The notes beneath the pieces were generated by a model that was not told where the DNA came from, did no database searches, and saw only the letters and a program-made list of their open reading frames with translations. The position numbers and the translations under genes are program-made. A DNA stretch of 57,407 bases. It comes from Phytopseudomonas straminea. Lineage in GTDB: Bacteria; Pseudomonadota; Gammaproteobacteria; Pseudomonadales; Pseudomonadaceae. Positions 27,250-35,653 of this stretch are shown piece by piece (positions within the stretch are counted from its first letter, which is position 1; each line of letters opens with the position of its first letter). Location of the stretch: the NCBI RefSeq assembly GCF_900112645.1, contig NZ_FOMO01000002.1, positions 1-57,407 on the forward strand, written 5' to 3'.

Positions 27250-28602
27250 TCAAGCCAGGTTGCTCAGGTCGTCGGTCTCGCGCAGGCGCCAGACCCTGGC
27301 GATCAGCTCGCCCGCCTCATCGCTGCCACGTTTGCCGGCAAAGGCCAGCAGGCGGCGGAACTTGTCTTCCAGCTCGGTGCGGCTGAGGGTGTTGCCCGGA
27401 TCGCCCTTGGGCTCGTCGATGGCGCCATGCAGGGTGCGACCATCGGTGGTGACCACCTCGACGCGCCCCAGCCAGCGCGCCGGATAGGCGCCGTCCACTT
27501 CGGGGTCGAGACGCATGCTGACCTTGTCGCGAAACGCGGCGACGTCCGCATCGCTCAGCGCCAAGTTGGCGAACTCGGTGAGCTGCGCCTTGCCATGCAC
27601 GGCGATCAGGCCGAGCACGGTGCCCATGGAGAACTTGGCCTGGTGCACGGTCTGCGGCACCACCACACGCCCGAGCACGTCGATGGCGCCCTGATGCACA
27701 TGGGTGATGACCTTGGCGATATCGCCATGGCGCAGGCCTTCGCGCTGCATGAGATCGAGCAGCGCATCGGCGGCCGGATGGGTATGCCGGCAGGAGGCGT
27801 GGAACTTGAATGAGGTCTCGACCAGCGCCCAGCGGCTGCCGAGGCGATCCGACAGCTTGCCAGGCTTGGCATCACTGGACATGCCGGCGGCCATGCCCTG
27901 CTCGCCCTCGAGAATGTTCTGCGCACCGGTCAGGCCCTGGGCGGTGAAGTACGCGGCCAGCAGGCCATCGGCGGCGGCCTTGGCGGTGTGCAGTTGCTTG
28001 GAGTCGGCGGCGTCGCGCAGGAACTCCCACAGCCCGGCGGCCTGGGTGGCGGCATTGCCGAGCAGATGCACGAACTGCTTCTGGTCGAAGTTCAGCAACT
28101 TGCCCACGGCCACGGCGGCGGCCAGGGTGCCGACCGTCGCCGTGGTGTGGAAGATGCGGTAGTGCGAGCGGCCAAGGAATTCGCCGATGCGGATGCCCGC
28201 CTCGTAGCCGGCCACCGAGGCCAGCAGCAGCTCGCGGCCGGATTTGCCGAGATCCTGCGCTGCCGCCAGGGCCGCCGGAAAGACCACGGTGGCCGGGTGC
28301 AGCACCGAGCTGTTGTGCAGGTCGTCCTGCTCCACCAGGTGCGACGACGCACCGTTGACCAGGGCGGCGAAGTACGCCGAGGTGCCGCGCCCGTTGACCA
28401 GAATGCGCGCCGGGCCATCGGCCGGGCCCATCTTCTGCGCATAGGCTTCGAACAGCGGAATCGGCCGCGCGCCTTCGCTGGCCAGGGCCGAGCCAAGCCA
28501 GTCGAGGAACAGGTCTTCGGTGCGATCCAGTACGTAGTCAGGCAGATCGCCGTAACGCAGCTCGGCGAGGAATTTGGCGAGCTGTTGAGTATTAGTGCTC
28601 AT
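27250..28602 (-). CDS. MmgE/PrpD family protein
   Basis: A 450-residue member of the family that includes 2-methylcitrate dehydratase and fungal cis-aconitate decarboxylase. FLDWLGSALASEGARPI, GASSHLVEQDDLHNSSVLHPATVVFPAALA (with the HxEQDD-type active-site region) and FKFHASCRHTHPAADALLDL are family landmarks. In itaconate clusters its role is not settled; it may act on itaconate-related tricarboxylates or isomers. It is followed 14 bases later by ict. A relic of a mobile repeat lies just upstream at 28703-28733. Confidence 0.85.
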   Translation of the reverse strand: MSTNTQQLAKFLAELRYGDLPDYVLDRTEDLFLDWLGSALASEGARPIPLFEAYAQKMGPADGPARILVNGRGTSAYFAALVNGASSHLVEQDDLHNSSVLHPATVVFPAALAAAQDLGKSGRELLLASVAGYEAGIRIGEFLGRSHYRIFHTTATVGTLAAAVAVGKLLNFDQKQFVHLLGNAATQAAGLWEFLRDAADSKQLHTAKAAADGLLAAYFTAQGLTGAQNILEGEQGMAAGMSSDAKPGKLSDRLGSRWALVETSFKFHASCRHTHPAADALLDLMQREGLRHGDIAKVITHVHQGAIDVLGRVVVPQTVHQAKFSMGTVLGLIAVHGKAQLTEFANLALSDADVAAFRDKVSMRLDPEVDGAYPARWLGRVEVVTTDGRTLHGAIDEPKGDPGNTLSRTELEDKFRRLLAFAGKRGSDEAGELIARVWRLRETDDLSNLA

Positions 28603-28702
28603 AAGCCGCTCCCAGGAGTCTGCTTATGAGCTCGCGAGCTAGAGCCAGGCAATACCGATGGCGGCCCCGCGTAAGCGGGCGAGGAACGGACTGGGCTCGC
28701 AC

Positions 28703-28733
28703 CCGAGTTTACGAGTTGTAAATGAGCATTCGA
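28703..28733. repeat. Relic matching the core of the 53202-53341 element
   Basis: CCGAGTTTACGAGTTGTAAA followed by TGAGCATT closely matches the loop of the MITE-like element (GGAGTTTACAGCTTGTAAAT then GAGCATT). The outer inverted arms are not preserved; GC-rich inverted segments GACTGGGCT/AGCCCGGTT flank it instead. It fills the 199-base gap between the MmgE/PrpD and acyl-CoA dehydrogenase genes. Confidence 0.6.
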
Positions 28734-28801
28734 CCGGGCTGGCGATCCAGCCCGGTTACAACGCGGCATGGCCGACGCGCAGCAGTTCATAAGTAGGCTC
28801 C

Positions 28802-29965
28802 TCAAAAGCTGCGCGGCAGTTTGAGCAGATGCTCGGCCACGTAGGACATGATCAGGTTGGTGGAGATCGGCGCCACCTGGTACAGGCGGGTCTCGCGGAA
28901 CTTGCGCTCGACGTCGTATTCGTTGGCGAAGCCGAAGCCGCCGTGGGTCTGCAGGCAGGCGTTGGCCGCCGCCCAGGAGGCTTCCGCCGCCAGGTACTTG
29001 GCCATGTTGGCGCTGGCCCCGGCGTTCTCGCCGCGGTCGTATTGCTCGCAAGCGCGCCAGCGCATCAGGTCGGCGGCCTCCACTTCGATGTGGGCCTTGG
29101 CGATGGGAAATTGCACGCCCTGGTTCTGACCGATCGGGCGGCCGAACACCACGCGATCACGGGCATAGGCACTGGCCTTCTCGATGAACCAGCGACCATC
29201 GCCGATGCATTCGGCAGCGATCAGCGTACGCTCGGCGTTGAGGCCATCGAGGATGTAGCGAAAGCCCTTGCCCTCTTCGCCGATCAGGCTGCTGGCGGGA
29301 ATTTCCAGGTTGTCGAAGAACAGCTCGTTGGTTTCGTGGTTGACCATGTTGGCGATCGGCTGCACGGTCAGGCCGCGGCCGATGGCCTCGCGCAGGTCGA
29401 CCAGGAAGATCGACATGCCCTCGGATTTCTTCTTCACCTCGGCCAGCGGCGTGGTGCGCGCCAGCAGGATCATCAGGTCGGAGTGCTGGATGCGCGAGAT
29501 CCACACCTTCTGGCCGTTGATCACGTACTTGTCGCCCTGGCGCACGGCGGTGGTCTTGATCTTGGTGGTGTCGGTGCCGGTAGTGGGCTCGGTCACGCCC
29601 ATGGACTGCAGGCGCAGCTCGCCGCTGGCCAGCTTGGGCAGGTAGTAGCTTTTCTGCGCGTCGCTGCCGTTACGCAGCAGGGTGAACATGTTGTACATCT
29701 GCCCGTGGATGGTGCCGGAGTTGCCGCCGCAGCGGTTCACTTCCTCGAGGATTACCGACGCCTCGGCCAGGCCCAGGCCGGAGCCGCCGTATTCTTCCGG
29801 GATCATCGCCGATAGCCAGCCGGCTTCGGTCATGGCACTGACGAAGGCCTCGGGAAAGCCCTTCTCCTCGTCGATCTTGCGCCAGTATTCGGCCGGGAAT
29901 TCGGCGCACAGGCCACGTACGCCTTCGCGGATGAAATTCAGTTCTTCGCTCTGCTGCGGGGTCAT
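28802..29965 (-). CDS. Acyl-CoA dehydrogenase of the itaconate cluster
   Basis: A 387-residue FAD-dependent acyl-CoA dehydrogenase. GVTEPTTGTDTTKIKTTAV contains the FAD/substrate loop, FGRPIGQNQGVQFPIAKAHIEVEAA is the signature 2 region, and LQTHGGFGFANEYDVERKFRETRLYQVAPISTNLIM is the conserved C terminus. It is the counterpart of PA0879 in the P. aeruginosa cluster. Its substrate there is not firmly known; a methylsuccinyl-CoA-like reaction would connect to mesaconyl/itaconyl-CoA, which is inference. The soluble enzyme would pass electrons to ETF. Confidence 0.88.
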   Translation of the reverse strand: MTPQQSEELNFIREGVRGLCAEFPAEYWRKIDEEKGFPEAFVSAMTEAGWLSAMIPEEYGGSGLGLAEASVILEEVNRCGGNSGTIHGQMYNMFTLLRNGSDAQKSYYLPKLASGELRLQSMGVTEPTTGTDTTKIKTTAVRQGDKYVINGQKVWISRIQHSDLMILLARTTPLAEVKKKSEGMSIFLVDLREAIGRGLTVQPIANMVNHETNELFFDNLEIPASSLIGEEGKGFRYILDGLNAERTLIAAECIGDGRWFIEKASAYARDRVVFGRPIGQNQGVQFPIAKAHIEVEAADLMRWRACEQYDRGENAGASANMAKYLAAEASWAAANACLQTHGGFGFANEYDVERKFRETRLYQVAPISTNLIMSYVAEHLLKLPRSF

Positions 29966-30040
29966 CTCAGTTCCTCGATTCTTGTTATTTTCGCGGCCGA
30001 TAGCGGCGGATCGGTGAAACGTGATCCACCCTCGGCTCGA

Positions 30041-30868
30041 TCATTCGAATTCCACTTCGGCCTGCTGGGCCATGCCCGCGGCATTACCCGCCCACAACTG
30101 CGCCCTGCCCGGCTCATCGACTCGCCCGGCCACCTCGAAGGGTTCGGGCGCAACCAGCGGGCGAAGGCCGCGGTAGGCGAAACGGCGCAGCCGCGCCTGG
30201 GGCTGGGCTCGGCAGAACGCGCGCAGGTTGAGGGTGGCGATCAGCGGACCATGCACCACCAGGCCGGCGTAACCTTCGGTTTCGGTGACGTAGGGCCAGT
30301 CGTAATGGATGCGATGGCCGTTGAAGGTCACCGCGCTATAGCGAAACAGCAGCGTCGGGCTCGGCACCACGCCTTCGCGCCAGTCACCGGCTGGCAGCGC
30401 TTCGCCGGCACCGCCCTTGGGTGGGCTCGGCTCGCGGTAGACGATGTCCTGTTCCTCGCGGATCGCCAGTTCGCCGTCCTGCAGGTAATCGTGCTGCACG
30501 GTGACGAACAGCAGCGCGCCGGTGCGCCCGTGCTTTTCTTCGATGTGCTTGATGGTCGAGACCCGGGTGGCCTCGCCGCCGACCCGCAGGGGCGCGATGA
30601 ACTCGACGCGCCCTCCGGCCCACATGCGATTGCGGTTGTCCGCCGGTGGCAGGAAGCCGCCGCGTGCCGGGTGCCCGTCGCCGCCCAGGCCGCTCTCGGC
30701 GATGGGCTCCTGGAAGAATGCCCAATGCCAGAGCGGCGGTAGCGCCTCGCCATGGGCGGGGGTGTCCTCGCCCAGGGTCGCGGCGATGCGCTTGACCAGG
30801 TTGCGGCTCAGTTGATCGTGGGCTTCTTCGGTGCGGCCGATCCAGGCTGCGAAGGCAGAGTCACTCAT
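30041..30868 (-). CDS. ich: Itaconyl-CoA hydratase (MaoC-like double hot dog)
   Basis: A 275-residue protein of the MaoC/FAS1-like hydratase family. The N-terminal half contains GEALPPLWHWAFFQEPIAESGLGGDGHPARGGFLPP and RMWAGGRVEFIAPLRVGGEATRVSTI, typical of mesaconyl/itaconyl-CoA hydratases. The C-terminal hot dog has FRYSAVTFNGHRIHYDWPYVTETEGYAGLVVHGPL with the hydratase Asp/His. It hydrates itaconyl-CoA to citramalyl-CoA, which Ccl then cleaves. It is the first gene of the catabolic operon and diverges from its LysR regulator. Confidence 0.87.
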   Translation of the reverse strand: MSDSAFAAWIGRTEEAHDQLSRNLVKRIAATLGEDTPAHGEALPPLWHWAFFQEPIAESGLGGDGHPARGGFLPPADNRNRMWAGGRVEFIAPLRVGGEATRVSTIKHIEEKHGRTGALLFVTVQHDYLQDGELAIREEQDIVYREPSPPKGGAGEALPAGDWREGVVPSPTLLFRYSAVTFNGHRIHYDWPYVTETEGYAGLVVHGPLIATLNLRAFCRAQPQARLRRFAYRGLRPLVAPEPFEVAGRVDEPGRAQLWAGNAAGMAQQAEVEFE

Positions 30869-30948
30869 GGTCGATCCCGGCTTGTTCTTGGAGTGCAGGC
30901 AGCATGCAATCCGATGAACGTTCCGAGAATCCGCATTTATTTAAGCCG

Positions 30949-30969
30949 GCGTTCGGCTATGCTGAACGC
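30949..30969. promoter_or_regulatory. LysR-type operator between ich and its regulator
   Basis: GCGTTC and GAACGC form perfect arms around GGCTATGCT and contain a T-N11-A core. It lies 28 bases before the regulator ATG. A second short palindrome, GAACGTTC, is at 30915-30922. The layout fits a LysR protein bound in a divergent promoter region. Confidence 0.6.
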
Positions 30970-30996
30970 CATTTTCCAACCTGCCCCAGAGCCGCC

Positions 30997-31893
30997 ATGC
31001 ACTTCGACCTGCCGGATTTGCGCCTCTTCATCCATATCGCCGAGTCGCCGAGCCTGACCCAGGGCGCACGCCGTGCCTCCCTGTCGCCGGCGGCGGCCAG
31101 CGCGCGCATCAAGGCGCTGGAAGGCCAGCTGGATACTCGCCTGCTCTATCGCGATAGCCGCGGTGTGGAGCTGACGCCAGCCGGCCAGCGCCTGCTGCAG
31201 CACGCGCGACTGATCATGCGCCAGGTCGATTACCTGAAAAGCGAGTTCACCGAATACGGCAGCGATTCGGCCGGGCATATCCGCATCTTCGCCAACACCA
31301 CGGCGGTGACCGAATTTCTCCCCGAGGTACTGGCTGGCTTCCTCGCCGAGCGCCCCGGCGTGACGGTGGATCTGCAGGAACGCCTGAGCCGCGATATCGT
31401 CCGCGGCGTGCTCGACGGCGGTGCCGATCTGGGCATCATCGCAGGCCCGGTGGAAGCGGCCGGCCTGCAGGTGCTGCACTTCAGCACCGACCGTCTGGTG
31501 CTGGTGGTGCCGGAGGGCCACCCGCTGGCCGGCCGCGAACGCGTCAGCCTGCGCGATACGCTGCAGTACCAGCACATCGGCCTGCACGACGGCAGCACCC
31601 TGCTGACCTTTTTGCGCGAGCATGTCGAGACCCTGGGCGGCACCCTGTCGCTGCGCATCCAGATGTCCAGCTTCGAAGCCATCTGCCGCATGGTAGAGGC
31701 CAACGTCGGCATCGGCATCATCCCCGAGTCCGCCGCCAGCCGGCACCGTCGCACCATGAAACTGCACACCATCGAACTCGACGAGCCCTGGGCCGTGCGC
31801 GAACGCAGCATGCTGGTACGCGATCTCGAAGCCCTGCCGGGCAGCGTGCGGGCGTTGATCGCCACGTTGCTGCCGGAATCGACGGCGGGCTGA
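30997..31893 (+). CDS. LysR-family regulator of itaconate catabolism
   Basis: A 298-residue LysR-type protein. Residues 1-65 are the winged helix-turn-helix (LPDLRLFIHIAESPSLTQGARRASLSPAAASARIKALEGQL) and the rest is a substrate-binding-protein-like sensor. The start at the ATG at 30997 (MHFDLPDLRL) fits the family; an upstream in-frame ATG at 30904 would add 31 atypical residues and cover the operator. It diverges from ich, as PA0877 does in P. aeruginosa, and would activate the operon in response to itaconate or its CoA ester (inferred by context). Confidence 0.88.
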   Translation: MHFDLPDLRLFIHIAESPSLTQGARRASLSPAAASARIKALEGQLDTRLLYRDSRGVELTPAGQRLLQHARLIMRQVDYLKSEFTEYGSDSAGHIRIFANTTAVTEFLPEVLAGFLAERPGVTVDLQERLSRDIVRGVLDGGADLGIIAGPVEAAGLQVLHFSTDRLVLVVPEGHPLAGRERVSLRDTLQYQHIGLHDGSTLLTFLREHVETLGGTLSLRIQMSSFEAICRMVEANVGIGIIPESAASRHRRTMKLHTIELDEPWAVRERSMLVRDLEALPGSVRALIATLLPESTAG

Positions 31894-32147
31894 TTGATCA
31901 CGCCAGACACGACGCGAAGCCGATCACACCTGTGGTCGGCATTGCTGGCAAAACGCCTTGTCGATCATTAGAATCGTCGCCGCAGGAAGCACCCCGCACC
32001 CGTCCAGGGTCAGCGTCATGGATAGACTCACCTAAGCGCTTCGCGCCGCCCGCGCGAAGCCATCCCATGCGTCATACCTCGTGAACGTGCCCGGCTGACT
32101 CCTGCCCGTTACAGGCTCGCCCTGCCCACTCTGCAAACGAGATTCGT

Positions 32148-32816
32148 ATGAACAAGATGATTACCGCTGGCCTCGCAGGCATGCTCGTGCTGCTCGCCGG
32201 CTGCGCCACCGAAAGCTCGCGCACGCTGGAAGTCGCCAAGGTCAACACCGCCACCAGCCAATACAGCGGCCCGCGCAGCCCGATCGCCGTCGGCAAGTTC
32301 GACAACCGCTCCAGCTACCTGCGCGGCATTTTCAGCGACAGCGTCGACCGCCTTGGCGGGCAGGCCAAGACCATCCTGATCACCCACCTGCAGCAGTCCA
32401 ACCGCTTCAACGTGCTCGATCGCGACAACCTCAGCGAACTGCAGCAGGAGTCGGGCTTCTCCAAGCAGGCTCAGCAGATCAAGGGCGCCAACTTCGTGGT
32501 CACCGGTGACGTGACCGAGTTCGGCCGCAAGGAAGTCGGCGACCACCAGCTGTTCGGCATCCTCGGCCGCGGTAAACAGCAGATCGCCTACGCCAAGGTG
32601 AACCTCAACATCGTCGATGTCGCCACCTCCGAAGTGGTGTACTCCAGCCAGGGCGCCGGCGAATACGCACTGTCGAACCGCGAGATCATCGGCTTCGGCG
32701 GCACCGCCAGCTACGACTCCACCCTCAACGGCAAGGTCCTCGACCTGGCGATTCGCGAGGCCGTCAACAAACTGGTCAGCGGCGTCGACAGCGGCGCCTG
32801 GCGCCCGGTCAAGTGA
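32148..32816 (+). CDS. CsgG/HfaB-family lipoprotein
   Basis: A 222-residue lipoprotein with lipobox LLAGC (Cys at residue 19) and a CsgG-type fold: PIAVGKFDNRSSYLRGIFSD, ITHLQQSNRFNVLDRDNL and IKGANFVVTGDVTEFGR. Real curli CsgG has about 260 residues plus curli genes around it; here csgA/B/E/F are absent. It is the first of three consecutive lipoprotein genes (CsgG-like, DUF4810, DUF799), an association also known from Neisseria. It is probably exported to the inner leaflet of the outer membrane. The joint function is unknown. The 254 bases upstream (31894-32147) hold no gene. Confidence 0.88.
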   Translation: MNKMITAGLAGMLVLLAGCATESSRTLEVAKVNTATSQYSGPRSPIAVGKFDNRSSYLRGIFSDSVDRLGGQAKTILITHLQQSNRFNVLDRDNLSELQQESGFSKQAQQIKGANFVVTGDVTEFGRKEVGDHQLFGILGRGKQQIAYAKVNLNIVDVATSEVVYSSQGAGEYALSNREIIGFGGTASYDSTLNGKVLDLAIREAVNKLVSGVDSGAWRPVK

Positions 32817-32830
32817 GCGAGGAGCGAACC

Positions 32831-33178
32831 ATGAAATCCGCACTTCTGCTCACCACCGTACTGGCCACCGCTCTACTGGGCGGCTGCGCCCAGCAACCCA
32901 AATCCCTCTACTACTGGGAGGGCTACCAGCAGCAGGTCTACCAGCGCTTCGAGAACACCACCGGCACCGAGGAGCAGATCGCCGCGCTGGAAGCCAGCGC
33001 CCAGAAGGCCCGCGCCGCCGACCGCACCCTGCCGCCGGGCTTTCACGCCCACCTCGGCATGCTCTACGCGGAGATCGGCAAGCCCGATCAGGTGCGCCAG
33101 CAATTCGAAACCGAGAAAGCCCTGTTCCCCGAGTCCGCGCAGTACATGGACTTCCTGATGCGCAATATGGCCAAGTGA
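32831..33178 (+). CDS. DUF4810 lipoprotein
   Basis: A 115-residue lipoprotein: LLGGC lipobox with Cys at residue 19, then QQPKSLYYWEGYQQQVYQRFENTTGTEEQIAALE and LPPGFHAHLGMLYAEIGKPDQVRQQFETEKALFPESAQYMDFLM, which looks like a TPR-type helical hairpin and is the DUF4810 hallmark. The ATG at 32831 is preceded by GGAGCG and follows the CsgG-like stop by 14 bases; an in-frame GTG at 32813 overlaps that stop and adds a non-signal stretch. No biochemical role is known. Co-transcription suggests it forms a complex with its two neighbours. Confidence 0.88.
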   Translation: MKSALLLTTVLATALLGGCAQQPKSLYYWEGYQQQVYQRFENTTGTEEQIAALEASAQKARAADRTLPPGFHAHLGMLYAEIGKPDQVRQQFETEKALFPESAQYMDFLMRNMAK

Positions 33179-33183
33179 CCGAC

Positions 33184-33846
33184 ATGCCTCTACTGACCTC
33201 TCTCAGAACCCTCGCGGCCCTGGCCGCCATCGCCCTGCTGGCCGGTTGCGCCACCCAGCAGCCCTACGACTACAGCGCCTTCAAGGAAAGCAGCCCGGCC
33301 TCCATCCTGGTGCTGCCGCCGGTCAACAAATCGCCGGACATCAAGGCCACCTACAGCCTGTATTCGCTGATCACCGCACCCCTGAGCGAAGCCGGCTATT
33401 ACGTGCTGCCGGTGGCGGTGGTCAACGAGACCTTCAAGCAGAACGGCATGGCCAACGCCGAGGAAATCCGCGAAGTCCCGCCGCAGAAGCTCTACGAGAT
33501 CTTCGGTGCCGACACCGTGCTGTACATCGACGTGACCGAGTACGGCAGCAGCTACAAGGTGATCAGCAGCGAGGTGGCGGTGGCCGCCAGCGCCACTCTG
33601 GTCGACCTGCGAACCGGCAAGGAACTGTGGAAAGGCGTGGCCCGGGCCAGCACGGCAGAGCAACAGCAGAACAGCGGCGGCGGCCTGGCGGGGATCCTGA
33701 TCACCGCCCTGGTCAATCAGGTGATGAACAGCCTGAACGATCGCGGCCATGAGATCGCCGGCATCACCAGCTCGCGCCTGCTGAGCAGCAACGCGGTCAA
33801 TGGCATTCTGCCCGGCCCCCGTGCGCGGCCCGTCAGCGCTCGCTGA
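33184..33846 (+). CDS. DUF799/GNA1162-family lipoprotein
   Basis: A 220-residue lipoprotein. The lipobox is LLAGC with Cys at residue 22, followed by YDYSAFKESSPASILVLPPVNKSPDIKATYSLYSLITAPLSEAGYYVLPVAVVNETFKQNG, which resembles the GNA1162 surface protein of Neisseria, a family with a TolB/FlgT-like fold. IFGADTVLYIDVTEYGSSYKVI continues the fold. It starts 5 bases after the DUF4810 stop. It presumably acts with the CsgG-like protein at the outer membrane; the function is unknown. Confidence 0.88.
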   Translation: MPLLTSLRTLAALAAIALLAGCATQQPYDYSAFKESSPASILVLPPVNKSPDIKATYSLYSLITAPLSEAGYYVLPVAVVNETFKQNGMANAEEIREVPPQKLYEIFGADTVLYIDVTEYGSSYKVISSEVAVAASATLVDLRTGKELWKGVARASTAEQQQNSGGGLAGILITALVNQVMNSLNDRGHEIAGITSSRLLSSNAVNGILPGPRARPVSAR

Positions 33847-33856
33847 AGCCCGCCAC

Positions 33857-33886
33857 AAGAGCCCGGCCCCCGGGCTCGTTTCTTTC
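33857..33886 (+). terminator. Terminator between the lipoprotein operon and phhR
   Basis: AGCCCGG and CCGGGCT form a hairpin followed by CGTTTCTTTCT, 13 bases after the DUF799 stop. The two operons converge here, so it may serve both. Confidence 0.75.
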
Positions 33887-35439
33887 TACTCCTTGCCCAC
33901 CCTATGTTCGCGCAGCTTGTTGGCGATGGTGGTGTGGGACACGCCCAGACGCTTGCCGAGCAGGCGGCTGCTCGGGAATTCGCCGTGCAGGCGTTCCAGC
34001 ACGGCTTTCTCGAAACGCCCGACGATGGCGTCCAGCCCGCCTTCCAGCGAGAAGTCGCCCAGCGGCTGCGCCGCGCCGTAGCCCGGCAGGCGAACGTGCT
34101 CGGGCTTCACCACCGCGCCGTCGCACAGCGACACCGCCTGGAACAGCACGTTCTCCAGCTGCCTGACATTGCCCGGCCAATGGTAACGACCGAGCTTGTC
34201 CAGCGCGGCGGGCGCCAGGCCCGGTAGCGGGCAGCCGATCTGTCGGCTGGCGCGGTCGAGAAAATGCTCGGCCAGGGGCTGCAGGCCATCCAGGCATTCA
34301 CGCAGCGGCGGGATGTGCAGGCTCAATACATTGAGACGGTGGTAAAGGTCTTCGCGGAATTCGCCGCGAGCGCACAGCTCGGAAAGGTCGACCTGGGTGG
34401 CGCAGGTCACCCGCACATCCAGGTACACCTCCTCGTCACTGCCGACCCGCCGAAAGCAGCCATCCTGCAAAAAGCGCAGCAGCTTGGCCTGCAGGCGCGG
34501 ACTCATCTCGCCGACGCCATCGAGAAACAGCGTGCCGCCTGCGGTCAGCTCCAGCAGACCCAGCTTGCCTTCGGCGCGGGCGCCCTCGAAGGCGCCAGGG
34601 CCGTAGCCGAACAGCTCGGTCTCGGCCATCGACTCCGGCAAGCCCGCGCAATTCAGGGCCATAAATGGCGACTGGCCGCGGGGGCTGGCCAGGTGGCAGG
34701 CCCGGGCCAGCAGCTCCTTGCCGGTGCCGGTTTCACCTTCGATCAGCAGCGGTGCGTCCAGCGGCGCCATGCGTCGCGCCTCGCGCACCACGGCGGCCAT
34801 CACCCTGGAGCTCTGGAAGATGCTGTCGAAGCCGCGCAGCTCCTGCTTGCGCACCTGATAGATTCGCTCGCCAACGCGGTCGGCACGGTGCAGGGTCAAC
34901 ACCGCGCCGGCCATGGCTTCGCTGTCGTCGTGTTCGCTCTGCAACGGCGCGATGTCGGCGAGAAACACATCGCCGCAGACTTTCACCCGCAGCCCGTTGA
35001 TGCGCGAGCGATTGGCACGCACCAGCTCCGGCAAATCGAAATCCTCGACGTAGCGCGACAGCGCGATGCCCGGCACTTCGTCCACCCGCACGCCGAGCAG
35101 CGCTGCCGCGGCCCGGTTGGCGGCGACGATGCTGCCGCCCATGTCGATGGACAGCACCGGAAATTCCAGGGCGCCGAGCAGAGCATTGAGTTCCAGGTGC
35201 CTGCGCTCGCTGGGCATCAGCCCCACGCGCTTGACGCCGAACACGCCGGTGATGGCCTCGAACTTGGCGCGCAGGGCCTGGAATTGCAGGTTGATCAGGT
35301 TGGGGCAATGCAGGTAGATGGCGTTGCCCTGCTCGCCACCGACCTCACCACGGGCGACGTTGATGCCGTAGTCGACCAGCAGTTCGAGGATGTCGCGCAG
35401 GATGCCCACACGGTTCTGGCAATGGATCTTGATACGCAT
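33886..35439 (-). CDS. phhR: TyrR-type regulator of phenylalanine hydroxylation
   Basis: A 517-residue regulator with an N-terminal ACT domain (RIKIHCQNRVGILRDILELLVDYGIN), a PAS region (about residues 80-190), an AAA+ domain (Walker A GETGTGKE, Walker B GTLFLDGVGEM, RLRNVRQLE-type sensor) and a TyrR-like helix-turn-helix (LLGKRLGVSHTTIANKL). The sigma-54 contact loop GAFTGA is replaced by GAFEGA, as in TyrR, which works with sigma-70. I start at ATG 35439 (MRIKIHC) because PhhR/TyrR begin there; an upstream in-frame start adds 9 residues. It diverges from phhA, which it activates in response to aromatic amino acids. Confidence 0.93.
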   Translation of the reverse strand: MRIKIHCQNRVGILRDILELLVDYGINVARGEVGGEQGNAIYLHCPNLINLQFQALRAKFEAITGVFGVKRVGLMPSERRHLELNALLGALEFPVLSIDMGGSIVAANRAAAALLGVRVDEVPGIALSRYVEDFDLPELVRANRSRINGLRVKVCGDVFLADIAPLQSEHDDSEAMAGAVLTLHRADRVGERIYQVRKQELRGFDSIFQSSRVMAAVVREARRMAPLDAPLLIEGETGTGKELLARACHLASPRGQSPFMALNCAGLPESMAETELFGYGPGAFEGARAEGKLGLLELTAGGTLFLDGVGEMSPRLQAKLLRFLQDGCFRRVGSDEEVYLDVRVTCATQVDLSELCARGEFREDLYHRLNVLSLHIPPLRECLDGLQPLAEHFLDRASRQIGCPLPGLAPAALDKLGRYHWPGNVRQLENVLFQAVSLCDGAVVKPEHVRLPGYGAAQPLGDFSLEGGLDAIVGRFEKAVLERLHGEFPSSRLLGKRLGVSHTTIANKLREHRVGKE

Positions 35440-35522
35440 GACGGCCGCTCTTGTTATTTTCGTCAAGGCTTCTTGCCAGTCTAGAGGAAGCCACCGAGCC
35501 AGGAACAGGCTTTCCCGCGTGA

Positions 35523-35540
35523 CGTAATGCTTTCTTTACG
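35523..35540. promoter_or_regulatory. TyrR/PhhR box upstream of phhA
   Basis: CGTAAT-N6-TTTACG matches the TyrR box consensus TGTAAA-N6-TTTACA at 9 of 12 positions with the exact spacing. It lies 114 bases before the phhA ATG and 84 before that of phhR, in their shared divergent control region. Confidence 0.65.
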
Positions 35541-35653
35541 AAAACCGCCATCCGCCCTCACTCGTCGGTCGCGCGCAGCCGCGCAAGGCGCGCGTGCATG
35601 GGGCATGCTCAGGCCAGCCACGATCAGAACGGATGTGCAGGGAGATCGCCAAG

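Noticed and set aside
32148..33846. A curli secretion locus
   Set aside because: Only a CsgG-like gene is present; csgA, csgB, csgE and csgF are missing and the neighbours are DUF4810 and DUF799 lipoproteins.
34264..35484. A 406-codon plus-strand frame opposite phhR
   Set aside because: It is a GC-rich shadow; PhhR motifs on the minus strand explain the region.
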